Origin: Marinifilum flexuosum | GTDB taxonomy: Bacteria; Bacteroidota; Bacteroidia; Bacteroidales; Marinifilaceae | Assembly: GCF_003610555.1 (NCBI RefSeq) | Contig: NZ_RAPQ01000008.1 | Location: 1,914,490-1,978,489 of the forward strand | DNA: 64,000 nt | Direction of reading: 5' to 3' | In this document: piece by piece, positions 1 through 7,582 of the stretch | How positions within the stretch are numbered: position 1 is the first letter of the stretch | How the letters are laid out: every line of letters begins with the position of its first letter | Translations under genes and position numbers: made by a program | The notes under the pieces: generated by a model | Database searches by the model: none | Told to the model about the DNA's origin: nothing | The model's input: the letters and a program-made list of their open reading frames with translations, nothing else

Positions 1-646
1 TTCCTACATTTGATTTTTTGTTTCTACTTTCATCCAGAATTACTGCATCTTTGGAGACATCTTCAGGAGAGAACACTACTTGTACTCCTTTATATACGCC
101 TAGTTTATGAAGGCGTTTTCTTAGCATGCGTGCCAATTTGCAATTGTAGGATTTGGAAATGTCGGCAATTTGAATCTTACTTGGATCTGTTTTACCGCCA
201 GCACCCATTGCACTTACAATTTTTAAATTGTATTGCAGACTATGGTAGATCAAGAAAATTTTTGGAGCCAGTGTATCAATGGCATCAACTACATAATCGT
301 ATTCCTCTTCCTTTAATACTTCAATCATTCTTTCATCTTTAAGATATTCATTAAGAATCCTTAAGTCCAAATTAGGATTGATATCTAAAAGACGAGCTCC
401 CATTACCTCTGCTTTGTCTTTGTTCACATTTGAGCTTGTTGCTGGTAATTGTCTGTTAATATTAGATGTGTCAATGGTATCTCCATCAACAATTGTCATT
501 TTTCCTACTCCTGCACGACAAATCTGCTCTGCTGCATATGCTCCAACTCCGCCTAATCCAACTACAAGAACATGTGAATTCTTTAACTTTTCTAGTTTTT
601 CACTTCCCAATAGCAGATTCGTTCTGCTCAACCACTCTTCACTCAT
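1..646 (-). CDS. tcdA: tRNA threonylcarbamoyladenosine dehydratase, partial (3' end outside window)
   Basis: ThiF/E1-like enzyme that uses ATP to cyclise N6-threonylcarbamoyladenosine (t6A37) of tRNA to ct6A. About 215 codons are visible from ATG at 646; the C-terminus lies beyond base 1. The N-terminus has the nucleotide-binding GLGGVGAYAAE motif near residues 29-39, followed by DGD and SNINRQ, typical of E1-like adenylation folds. A later segment (AGGKTDPSKI, then ADISKSYN and LARMLRKRL) resembles the TcdA/CsdL subfamily rather than MoeB or ThiF, which normally carry zinc cysteines. It starts 4 bp after the stop of the TatD gene, so the two are probably cotranscribed. Assignment is by family pattern; the missing C-terminus cannot be checked. 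Confidence 0.88.
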   Translation of the reverse strand, partial: MSEEWLSRTNLLLGSEKLEKLKNSHVLVVGLGGVGAYAAEQICRAGVGKMTIVDGDTIDTSNINRQLPATSSNVNKDKAEVMGARLLDINPNLDLRILNEYLKDERMIEVLKEEEYDYVVDAIDTLAPKIFLIYHSLQYNLKIVSAMGAGGKTDPSKIQIADISKSYNCKLARMLRKRLHKLGVYKGVQVVFSPEDVSKDAVILDESRNKKSNVG

Positions 647-650
647 ATTT

Positions 651-1310
651 TTAAAAACACTTTAGGTAATTTAATAGAATTTGTTCTTTTAAAACGTCAA
701 TCTCAATTCCTTTAATTTCTGCTGCTTTTTGATAAATTTTTCTAATATCAATTTGTTTATCATCAGTTTCAAGAAATATTTTATCCAAAGGGATATCACG
801 AAAAACGGTTTGAAGTTTTTCGTTTCTTAACAAGTTTTCTCCAAATGAAAGGAAAAATCCAAACTTTAATAAATCTTTTGCCAATTGTAAGCTTTTGTTA
901 TAGCCATGAAAAACCCATGCAGTGCCAGTGTCGTTTTCTTGTTTAATCCTAAGCAGTTCTTCCTGAGATTTAACGCAGTGAATGATTACAGGTTTTTGTG
1001 TTAATTTGGCCAGTTGAACTTGGGCAGTAAAAAACTTCTCTTGAATCGAGAAATTAGTACCAATCAATTTATCAAGGCCAATTTCACCAATGGCAATACT
1101 ACTTTTATCAGCAGAAAAATCTTTTAAATGATTATCTATGGAATCGATCTCTAATTTCTCAATGTCCCAAGGATGAATTCCAATTGAATAGGCTTGATTC
1201 CTATCCAATTCATTTTTGTTTTCACTGATACTCCTATTCACAATAGAAAGTATTTCTGGATCAGAATCCGCTTGATGAGTATGAATATCTATGTAAGGAA
1301 TTGATGTCAT
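651..1310 (-). CDS. TatD family metal-dependent hydrolase
   Basis: TIM-barrel metallohydrolase of the TatD DNase family. The metal-site residues are all visible: HTH at 10-12 (strand 1), GEIGLD at 75-80 with Glu76, IHC with His111, FHG with His135, and ETDD with Asp183. At 219 aa it is shorter than E. coli TatD (about 260 aa), a length seen for compact Bacteroidota members. Members are 3'-5' exonucleases or deoxyribonucleases, but the substrate of this protein cannot be read from sequence. It is first in a two-gene unit with tcdA. A -7-like box (TATTTTTG on the minus strand) lies at 1330-1337, 20 bp upstream of the start. Confidence 0.88.
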   Translation of the reverse strand: MTSIPYIDIHTHQADSDPEILSIVNRSISENKNELDRNQAYSIGIHPWDIEKLEIDSIDNHLKDFSADKSSIAIGEIGLDKLIGTNFSIQEKFFTAQVQLAKLTQKPVIIHCVKSQEELLRIKQENDTGTAWVFHGYNKSLQLAKDLLKFGFFLSFGENLLRNEKLQTVFRDIPLDKIFLETDDKQIDIRKIYQKAAEIKGIEIDVLKEQILLNYLKCF

Positions 1311-1329
1311 ATTGATGATTTAATAAACG

Positions 1330-1337
1330 CAAAAATA
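1330..1337 (-). promoter_or_regulatory. -7 box of the tatD-tcdA unit
   Basis: TATTTTTG on the minus strand matches the Bacteroidota -7 consensus TAnnTTTG and sits 20 bp before the TatD start codon. No clear -33 TTG was found at the right distance. Confidence 0.45.
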
Positions 1338-1473
1338 AGAATATTGCATGGTAAGCCAAAGGGAAGAGAAAATGTGGTAAATAAAAATTTTAAATAAGCA
1401 TTTAATTATTTGAATGTTGCAATTACTTCTGCTTGCGATTCGTCAAAAATGTATGAAAAAATCACTGAAACCC

Positions 1474-1504
1474 TTGTTTAATGGTAGATTCTTGCTTACT
1501 TTGC
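1474..1504 (+). promoter_or_regulatory. Promoter of the candidate structured RNA
   Basis: TTG at 1474-1476 and TACTTTGC at 1497-1504 (one base short of TAnnTTTG) are separated by 20 bp, the usual Bacteroidota spacing. Transcription would start near 1510, just before the structured element, and no plus-strand ORF follows. Confidence 0.45.
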
Positions 1505-1509
1505 AAGTA

Positions 1510-1722
1510 GAAACAGAACGTTCTTTACATACAAGATAAACGCATTCCGCATTAATTAGCGATTGTTAAACTCAACAGTTATCACATACCGAGAAAGCAA
1601 CATGCTTGCAAAAGCAGGCCCCAACCTTCGGGTTGCTTCGGCACAGGGGAAACTTGACCAAGCAGGCACTCAAATCCTGTCGTACAGGAGTTTAAAATCC
1701 CATTAATTAATGCGGTTTTTTT
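1510..1722 (+). ncRNA. Candidate structured small RNA (6S-like size and architecture)
   Basis: A 12-bp perfect inverted repeat (1547-1558 with 1704-1715) encloses a second perfect 8-bp one (1566-1573 with 1688-1695), forming a long nested closing stem. Inside are local hairpins: GCTTGC/GCAGGC with an AAAA loop (1604-1619), CAACC-TTCG-GGTTG with a UUCG tetraloop (1622-1635), and CCTGT-CGT-ACAGG (1676-1688). The closing stem runs straight into a T-rich tract from 1716, as in an intrinsic terminator. A plausible promoter lies upstream. The approximately 170-200 nt size and long rod-like closing stem recall 6S RNA, but I do not recognise conserved 6S bases, so the class is inference. The surrounding 606-bp gap (1311-1916) has no other gene I can support; the remnant near 1840-1856 resembles common Bacteroidota repeat debris. 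Confidence 0.55.
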
Positions 1723-1916
1723 ATGCTTTTTTTCTAAAAGTTTTGAATAGTGGAAAGGTAGAAAAGTGGTGAAAATTAATGGACAATACAATGATTCACT
1801 GATGCATCGTTTTAATTCCACATTCACAAAATAACACTCCCTATAGCTATCGGGACACGAAAACTTTCATTTCTGTTGGTGATTCGTATTCCATCATGAA
1901 AGTTTTTATGGTTTTT

Positions 1917-2570
1917 CTATAAAGAACTGCTTTCCACCTGTTTTAATTTATAGCTGGTGCCTTTTTCTTCAAAATTGGGTTCCAATACTTCCCAACAGAT
2001 TAATTTTACAAGAATTCGTTCTGCTTTATATCTGCTTATTTTTGCCAGTCTGCAGAATTTATTCAAACTAATGCTTTCATTAATTTTTAGGTGATCAAGC
2101 AGTAAACTTTCAGTTTCGGTATATTCCAGGTAAGTTCCGGTAGGTTTGGATTTTCGTTTCCAAACTTCCAGAAGTATTCTGTTTGCTAGCTTATTTTCAT
2201 CATCTTTTCGTACGTATGCCAACCATTTTCCATTTTCATTTTGTGCAGAATGGGGCATATCATCTGATGGTTCTATTGTAATTTCAAGTACATTTTTACC
2301 ATGTATGGTCCAAACCTTACTTTCGAATTCGATTTTAGGTTTGGAATACATTTCTGCTGCTGCTTGTATCATATGAAATTCTTCATCAACAATGGTTCCA
2401 GCAATTTTCCCATTGTCTTTAACACCAATAAGCAGTCTGCCACCATCGGTATTGGCAAAAGCCGATAATGATTTGGCAATTTTTCGTGAATCGGTTATGC
2501 AAAATTTGAAATCTTGCTGTTGGTGTTCACCTTCACGAATTAGTTTTTCTATATAGTGAACCATAATCAA
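1917..2570 (-). CDS. AlbA_2 (Schlafen-type) domain putative transcriptional regulator
   Basis: Residues about 5-130 match the AlbA_2 fold seen in COG2865 proteins: EHQQQDFK, then the signature AFANTDGGRLLIGVKDNG and a late LAYVRKDDEN segment. The C-terminal third (about 145-212) reads as a winged helix (SLNKFCRLAKISRYKAERIL). Such proteins are annotated as putative nucleic-acid-binding regulators; their ligand is unknown, and the ATP-binding label sometimes used for them rests on older domain naming. It lies 43 bp downstream of the U32 gene stop region in the same direction as both flanking genes, so cotranscription is possible. Two close starts exist (MIM and MV); the first is used. Confidence 0.8.
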   Translation of the reverse strand: MIMVHYIEKLIREGEHQQQDFKFCITDSRKIAKSLSAFANTDGGRLLIGVKDNGKIAGTIVDEEFHMIQAAAEMYSKPKIEFESKVWTIHGKNVLEITIEPSDDMPHSAQNENGKWLAYVRKDDENKLANRILLEVWKRKSKPTGTYLEYTETESLLLDHLKINESISLNKFCRLAKISRYKAERILVKLICWEVLEPNFEEKGTSYKLKQVESSSL

Positions 2571-2613
2571 AAAACTTTAACGGTTCGTAATATCAGTTAT
2601 TTCAATTCGAAGA

Positions 2614-4434
2614 TTATCCGAAAATAATCTTCATTTCGCAACGCTGACAGTTGAATTCCAACTTGTAGCGATTTTTATTATCTACCAAAAACAATGCCTG
2701 ATTTTTCTTTTTTTCAGTCTTCGTTATCTTTTGGCACATTCCAAATTCATGACGCAAACAATGTTTTGTTGTCATGATGGTTTTACCTGCATGATTTTTT
2801 TGTAGCTCGAATCCCTTTTCGATTTTTTCTACACCGCATTTATGATAGAACTCCTCGGCCTTGCAATTCACCACATTTCCCATATAGCTCAATTCTTTTG
2901 CAGGATATTGTGGATGAGCAATCAATGGTCGGTTTTCTTCTTGTTTTGCAGCTTCTATTCTAATTTCTGTCAATTGCTCCAGGCACTGTCTTCGCAGATC
3001 ATTTAATTTCTTGGCCTGGATAAAAGGAACCTTATCAAAGTTGATTTCGATATTGTTGATTTGAAAGATGGAATCACCACTTTTTTGAAGTTGCTTTTTG
3101 ATGTTACTCAAAGCCAACTCCTCATTTTTCGCACTTTCAAACACTTCCTGAATTTGAATGTTGGCTGAGATTTCATCTTCATCTATGGCAGTAAGATTTA
3201 CACAGTCATCGAAAATATCCAAGTAGAACTCAACTCCAATTTTTCTAATGGAATTGTCCTTTTTCAGAAGCTTCGCAAACTCATGATCGTTGTTACGAAA
3301 CAAGCTAACTCCTCTTTGAAGCATGCTCATGTCATTGGGGAAAATCTTGTTGCCTTGAACGCCATTTACCTGAAATCCTTTTAGAAGCTTATTCTTGTTA
3401 AAGAAACAAAGTCCATCGCCATTGTGCAGTTTAAATTTACTATCAACAACAATGTGATCCTTTTTCACTTCCCGAATTTTCCCAATTTCTTTACCCATTG
3501 ATTTTGGCGTATGGAAATTGGCAATTTCAGGAATTCTGCCTGTAAAAAAGTAAGATGTATACCCACGATTAAAGGTAACATCAGGATCTGGTTTAAAACC
3601 AGGCTTTATTGTTCCCGATGAAGCTTTCTCGTATTCTCTTTTCTTATTGAAAATTTTATCCAAAGATTGACGGTAGTAACTTGTTATATTTTTAAGATAG
3701 GAACTATCCTTTAACCTTCCTTCAATCTTCAAAGAACAAACTCCGGCATCTATAATTTCACGTAAATGATCGGACAAATTCAAATCCTTTAGAGATAGAA
3801 GGTGTTTATCTTTGGCGATTACCTTTCCTTCATCATCAACCAAATCGTACTTCATACGACAAGCCTGGCTGCATTCTCCACGATTTGCTGAACGTCCGCC
3901 AATGGCATGAGAGAAATAGCATTGTCCACTTAGTGAGACACATAAGGCGCCATGAACAAAATATTCCAGTTCTACTGTTGTATGCTTTCTGATATTTTTA
4001 ATCTCTTCGAGGGACAATTCTCTTGCAAGAATAATTCTTTTGAATCCCACTTTCTCTAAAAATTGAATTCTTTCTAAATCGTAGTTATGCGTTTGGGTAC
4101 TGGCATGCAATTCGATAGGAGGCAAATCCATTTCCAGTATTCCCATATCCTGAACAATTAAAGCATCAGCACCCATTTCATACAATTTATGAATTAGCTT
4201 TTCAGCTTCGTTTAATTCATGATCGTATAATATGGTATTCATGGTAATAAATACTTTAGCCCAGTATTTATGAGCATATTGTATTAGTTTACCAATATCT
4301 TCCAAAGTATTTCCTGCAGCAGAGCGTGCTCCAAACTTGGGTGCTCCAATATATACGGCGTCGGCTCCATAATTTATGGCTGCTATACCTGTTTCCAGAT
4401 TTTTAGCAGGAGCCAATAGTTCAATTTTCTTCAT
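2614..4434 (-). CDS. Peptidase U32 family protein (RlhA-like tRNA/rRNA hydroxylation family)
   Basis: The U32 signature is complete: EYFVHGALCVSLSGQC followed by GGRSANRGECSQAC, giving Cys165, Cys172, Cys188 and Cys192, which in RlhA and TrhP bind an Fe-S cluster. RlhA hydroxylates C2501 of 23S rRNA and TrhP acts on tRNA; which one this matches cannot be decided here. The N-terminus (KKIELLAPAKN) is the conserved barrel strand, which favours the ATG at 4434 over an in-frame start 54 bp upstream whose extra residues look like translated leader. The C-terminus carries another cysteine-rich patch (FNCQRCEMKI). The protein is 606 aa, longer than E. coli YegQ-type members and close to the larger YdcP/RlhA-like form. 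A minus-strand -7 box TATCTTTG is at 4454-4461. Confidence 0.87.
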   Translation of the reverse strand: MKKIELLAPAKNLETGIAAINYGADAVYIGAPKFGARSAAGNTLEDIGKLIQYAHKYWAKVFITMNTILYDHELNEAEKLIHKLYEMGADALIVQDMGILEMDLPPIELHASTQTHNYDLERIQFLEKVGFKRIILARELSLEEIKNIRKHTTVELEYFVHGALCVSLSGQCYFSHAIGGRSANRGECSQACRMKYDLVDDEGKVIAKDKHLLSLKDLNLSDHLREIIDAGVCSLKIEGRLKDSSYLKNITSYYRQSLDKIFNKKREYEKASSGTIKPGFKPDPDVTFNRGYTSYFFTGRIPEIANFHTPKSMGKEIGKIREVKKDHIVVDSKFKLHNGDGLCFFNKNKLLKGFQVNGVQGNKIFPNDMSMLQRGVSLFRNNDHEFAKLLKKDNSIRKIGVEFYLDIFDDCVNLTAIDEDEISANIQIQEVFESAKNEELALSNIKKQLQKSGDSIFQINNIEINFDKVPFIQAKKLNDLRRQCLEQLTEIRIEAAKQEENRPLIAHPQYPAKELSYMGNVVNCKAEEFYHKCGVEKIEKGFELQKNHAGKTIMTTKHCLRHEFGMCQKITKTEKKKNQALFLVDNKNRYKLEFNCQRCEMKIIFG

Positions 4435-4453
4435 GCTTATTGCTAATTTCAAA

Positions 4454-4461
4454 CAAAGATA
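4454..4461 (-). promoter_or_regulatory. -7 box upstream of the U32 gene
   Basis: TATCTTTG on the minus strand fits TAnnTTTG and lies 19 bp before the ATG at 4434, supporting that start and ruling against the start inside the leader at 4488. Confidence 0.45.
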
Positions 4462-4618
4462 CCAAGCAATGTTGAAAGCGCTTAGCAATCTTCAATCATA
4501 TTTTAAATTGGTTAAAAAAAATCTTTATTATCAATTCATTTTAAGATTTTTTAATGAAGCTAATTTTTTGGTTCTTGTTCTTATTTATATCTTGTATAAA
4601 TAAAAATAGTAAAAGAAT

Positions 4619-5701
4619 ATGACTAAAAATACATTGCTAAGCAATTTCTCTATAGGAGATTTACAGCTAAAAAATAGAATGGTTATGGCTCCAATGACCA
4701 GAAATAGGGCAGGAGAGGGTAATGTTCCAACAGAATTGATGGCTGAGTATTACCGCCAACGATCTGGGGCAGGCCTAATCATTACGGAAGCAAGCCAGAT
4801 TTCGCCTCAAGGAATTGGATATCCAGCAACACCTGGAATACACTCCAAAGAACAAGTGGAAGGGTGGAAATTGGTTACTAATGCTATTCACGAAAAAGAA
4901 GGAAAAGTGTTTATTCAGTTGTGGCATGTGGGGCGGATTTCTCATTCGGATTTTCACATGGGACAATTGCCAGTAGCTCCATCGGCCATAAAAGCGGCAG
5001 GACAAGCTTTTACCTATGAAGGGTTAAAAGATTTTGAAACGCCAAGAGCTCTTGAACTGGAGGAAATCAAATCGATTGTTACAGATTATAAGCTTGCAGC
5101 AAAGAACGCTAAAGAGGCTGGTTTTGATGGAATTGAAATTCATGCCGCCAATGGCTATTTAATTGATCAGTTTCTGACTGATAAAACCAACCATAGAGAT
5201 GATGAATATGGTGGAAGTGTAGAAAATCGCGCTCGTTTTTTATTTGAAGTAATGGATGCTGTTTGTGAGGTTTGGCCAGGTAATCGAGTAGGAGTTAGGC
5301 TATCGCCAAGTGGTTTATTTAATGATATGGGTGATTCTGATCCGATTGGCTTGTTTGCATACGTAATTGAGAAATTGAATGCTTACAAGCTGGCATATTT
5401 GCACCTGATTGAGCCATTGATGCCAATTGATGAACATCCAAATTTGGTTCAGGATGTAGCTTCTGAATTTGGCAAATTGTATCATGGCGTTAGAATGGTA
5501 AATGGTGGATTTACAAAAGACAGTGGCAATAAGGCTATCGAGAGGAATATTGCTGAATTGGTTTCTTTTGGAGTTCAATATTTGGCAAATCCAGATCTGG
5601 AAAAGAGATTTGAATTGGATGCAGAATTAAATTTTCCAAATCAGGATACTTTTTATGGCGGAAATGAAGTGGGGTATACTGATTATCCAGCTATGAAATA
5701 A
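4619..5701 (+). CDS. Old Yellow Enzyme family alkene reductase
   Basis: FMN-dependent ene-reductase of the NemA/OYE family that reduces activated C=C bonds (N-ethylmaleimide, enones) or nitro groups with NADPH. The 360-aa length is standard. Visible motifs are KNRMVMAPMTRNRA at the barrel start, QLWHVGR near 100, the substrate-binding pair His175 and Asn178 with the proton-donor Tyr180 (HAANGY), and the downstream DEYGGSVENRARF. It is a single gene, divergent from the U32 gene and ended by a clear terminator at 5708-5740. The physiological substrate is not shown by the sequence. Confidence 0.93.
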   Translation: MTKNTLLSNFSIGDLQLKNRMVMAPMTRNRAGEGNVPTELMAEYYRQRSGAGLIITEASQISPQGIGYPATPGIHSKEQVEGWKLVTNAIHEKEGKVFIQLWHVGRISHSDFHMGQLPVAPSAIKAAGQAFTYEGLKDFETPRALELEEIKSIVTDYKLAAKNAKEAGFDGIEIHAANGYLIDQFLTDKTNHRDDEYGGSVENRARFLFEVMDAVCEVWPGNRVGVRLSPSGLFNDMGDSDPIGLFAYVIEKLNAYKLAYLHLIEPLMPIDEHPNLVQDVASEFGKLYHGVRMVNGGFTKDSGNKAIERNIAELVSFGVQYLANPDLEKRFELDAELNFPNQDTFYGGNEVGYTDYPAMK

Positions 5702-5707
5702 TTAAAA

Positions 5708-5740
5708 GTGGCAATTCCATTAGAATTGCCGCTTTATTTT
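5708..5740 (+). terminator. Intrinsic terminator of the ene-reductase gene
   Basis: Perfect 8-bp stem GGCAATTC/GAATTGCC (5710-5717 with 5723-5730), extended by two pairs, followed by CTTTATTTT. It starts 6 bp after the stop codon. Confidence 0.75.
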
Positions 5741-5751
5741 ATACCATTTAT

Positions 5752-5781
5752 AAAAAATAGAGAGCTATTTTAAGCTCTCGA
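5752..5781 (-). terminator. Intrinsic terminator of the aldose-1-epimerase gene
   Basis: GAGAGCT/AGCTCTC stem (5762-5768 with 5775-5781), followed on the minus strand by a T-rich tract (TATTTTTTAT). It is the natural end for the minus gene that stops at 5867 and sits back to back with the plus-strand terminator. Confidence 0.6.
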
Positions 5782-5866
5782 ATATTTTAGGTATAATGCC
5801 GATATATAATTTGTTAGGCATTAGAAGTGAAGCGCACTAATGGCTTATACGAATTAATAATCGGTA

Positions 5867-6745
5867 TTACTCATTTATCCCGATAGAATATTCTGCTGTG
5901 AACTTCTTTCCCGGTTCTAATTGCTGCAACAACTCTTTGCTTGAAAACTCTCGATTGGTATTAGCACCATCAGCAATTCCAATCCAAGGCTCTATACATA
6001 CATATGGAGCATGTGGCTTTGCCCAAAGTCCCAAATATGGAAAATCATCAAAGCGCACTTTCAATTCAAAATTGGATTTTTTGCACTTTAAGCTTACTGC
6101 TGAAGATTTTAAGTTTTTCAGGATTAAGGCATCGTTGGCAAAAATCTCCGGATGAAGATTAATTGTGTTTGAATTGTTTAATACTTGTTTGCCTTCAGAT
6201 CCAATTAAACCACCGTCGGCCAAATTCCAAGTGTTTAAAGTCTCGTTTTGCTCAAACTCCAAATAATAATCGTTGTACTCTTCACCATCTTTTAATTGAC
6301 AATTAAAGGCTGGATGGCCACCCAGATTGAACAACATTTCATTATTTCCGGTATTGGTAATCTCATGAACGACATTCAATTTGTTTGATTCAAGAATGAA
6401 GTGAATCTTGAACTCAAATTCAAAAGGATAAACTTTTCGTGTATGCTCATTCGAAGATAGAATGAAAGTCAGGTGGTCTTGGCTTTGTTCAAATAATTTT
6501 ACATCTGTATTGTTGCGAATAAAACCATGTTTGGGCATGGCATATTCTTTTCCTTCATGAATAAATGCATTTTCTTTTAGGCATCCGATAATAGGAAATA
6601 AGTTGGGAGCGTGGCTTCCCCAAATATCAGGATTGGCTTGCCAAATGTATTCAGTTCCATTTTCAATGGATTGTATGCTGCATAATTCAGCACCTTTTTC
6701 AAGAACGCTTACTTTTAGTTGATCATTTTGTATTGTATATCTCAT
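5867..6745 (-). CDS. Aldose 1-epimerase family protein (LacX-like)
   Basis: Beta-sandwich mutarotase-like protein of 292 aa that interconverts anomers of a sugar or sugar phosphate. Key features are KHGFIR with His73, GGHPAFN with His144 as the catalytic acid candidate, and IEPWIG with Glu252 as the base candidate, matching the His/Glu arrangement of galactose mutarotase. The NLFPIIG and LGGHPAFN motifs fit the LacX subgroup. It has no signal peptide, so it is cytoplasmic. The start ATG at 6745 gives a normal first strand (MRYTIQND). Single-gene unit, with terminators on both sides on the minus strand. Confidence 0.88.
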   Translation of the reverse strand: MRYTIQNDQLKVSVLEKGAELCSIQSIENGTEYIWQANPDIWGSHAPNLFPIIGCLKENAFIHEGKEYAMPKHGFIRNNTDVKLFEQSQDHLTFILSSNEHTRKVYPFEFEFKIHFILESNKLNVVHEITNTGNNEMLFNLGGHPAFNCQLKDGEEYNDYYLEFEQNETLNTWNLADGGLIGSEGKQVLNNSNTINLHPEIFANDALILKNLKSSAVSLKCKKSNFELKVRFDDFPYLGLWAKPHAPYVCIEPWIGIADGANTNREFSSKELLQQLEPGKKFTAEYSIGINE

Positions 6746-6764
6746 TTTCTTCTTTTTGATACAT

Positions 6765-6792
6765 AAAAAAAGCTGCTAGTAAAACTAGCAGC
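6765..6792 (-). terminator. Intrinsic terminator of the moxR-bat operon
   Basis: Perfect 9-bp stem GCTGCTAGT/ACTAGCAGC (6772-6780 with 6784-6792) with an AAA loop. On the minus strand it is followed by seven T. It lies 26 bp past the batE stop. Confidence 0.8.
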
Positions 6793-6817
6793 ATATATTA
6801 TAAATTGAAAGAAATTT

Positions 6818-7567
6818 TTAAATCATTTCAATGTTTTCTTTCTTCAGCCAACCTTCGTTTCCATCGCTCAACTGTATGTTTCTCCAATCTCCCAATTGAT
6901 CGATTACTTTTACTTTGGTTCCTTCGTGTAAAAGAAACAGCTCGGTACCGCTTACATCTGGCGAACCTTTAATGGTAACACTTGGGCTAAAAATAATTGC
7001 TGATTCTCGCTTTGTAATTTCATCGGTTCTGGTTGATGCAAAAGAATAACTAACAATGCTTAGTACTAAACTGATTCCTGCGAAAAAGAAACCTAACTTT
7101 TTTAAACCAACCTTGTTGCTGTACAAGTAGAAACATGCAAACAGCAAACACAAAAAGAACAATCCGATGGAAAGGTAGGACCATAAATCTGCCGAGAAGG
7201 CATTTCTGATTCCTGAAAACCATCGTTTAATGAATAATTCTGGTAATACTTCCAGCTTGTCTAAAACATGAGCCTGAGCCATTTTTAAATTGTACTCCAC
7301 ATCTTTGTCTTGAGGAGCAAGAAGTTTGGCTCTTTCGTAGTTTAAGATTGCTGAAGCGATTTGTCCTGTCTTGTAATATGAATTGGCAAGATTAAAGTAA
7401 ATCTCAGCAGCTTCTATATGGGTTTCCAATACAAACTCGTATGATTTAATTGCCTTTTCGTATTCTCCTTTTTGGTAAAAATCGTTTGCTTCACGAATAG
7501 GAGTATCTTGCGCCTGAGCAGCAGATACAAAAAGTAAAGCAATAAGGATATATAATAATTTCTTCAT
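6818..7567 (-). CDS. batE: BatE: TPR and SH3-like domain protein of the aerotolerance operon
   Basis: Last gene of the Bat operon. A signal peptide (about 1-19, ending AQA) precedes TPR repeats (about 24-95: NDFYQKGEYEKAIKSYE, then YFNLANSYYKTGQIASAI). Two membrane segments follow (about 130-152 and 156-177), and the C-terminus (about 190-249) is an SH3b-like module ending in GWLKKENIEMI. This TPR-TM-SH3 order is that of BatE in Bacteroides and related bacteria. Its role is not biochemically defined; the operon was linked to oxygen tolerance in Bacteroides fragilis. It starts 15 bp after batD. Confidence 0.87.
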   Translation of the reverse strand: MKKLLYILIALLFVSAAQAQDTPIREANDFYQKGEYEKAIKSYEFVLETHIEAAEIYFNLANSYYKTGQIASAILNYERAKLLAPQDKDVEYNLKMAQAHVLDKLEVLPELFIKRWFSGIRNAFSADLWSYLSIGLFFLCLLFACFYLYSNKVGLKKLGFFFAGISLVLSIVSYSFASTRTDEITKRESAIIFSPSVTIKGSPDVSGTELFLLHEGTKVKVIDQLGDWRNIQLSDGNEGWLKKENIEMI

Positions 7568-7582
7568 TTCTATTCGATTTTA

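Noticed and set aside
378-665. Plus-strand ORF over the tcdA/tatD junction
   Set aside because: Antisense to conserved E1-like coding sequence.
1582-1827. 81-codon minus-strand ORF
   Set aside because: It runs antisense through the structured RNA element, has no family resemblance and no promoter.
4435-4488. Upstream start of the U32 gene
   Set aside because: The added 18 residues cross a promoter -7 box and are not conserved-looking.
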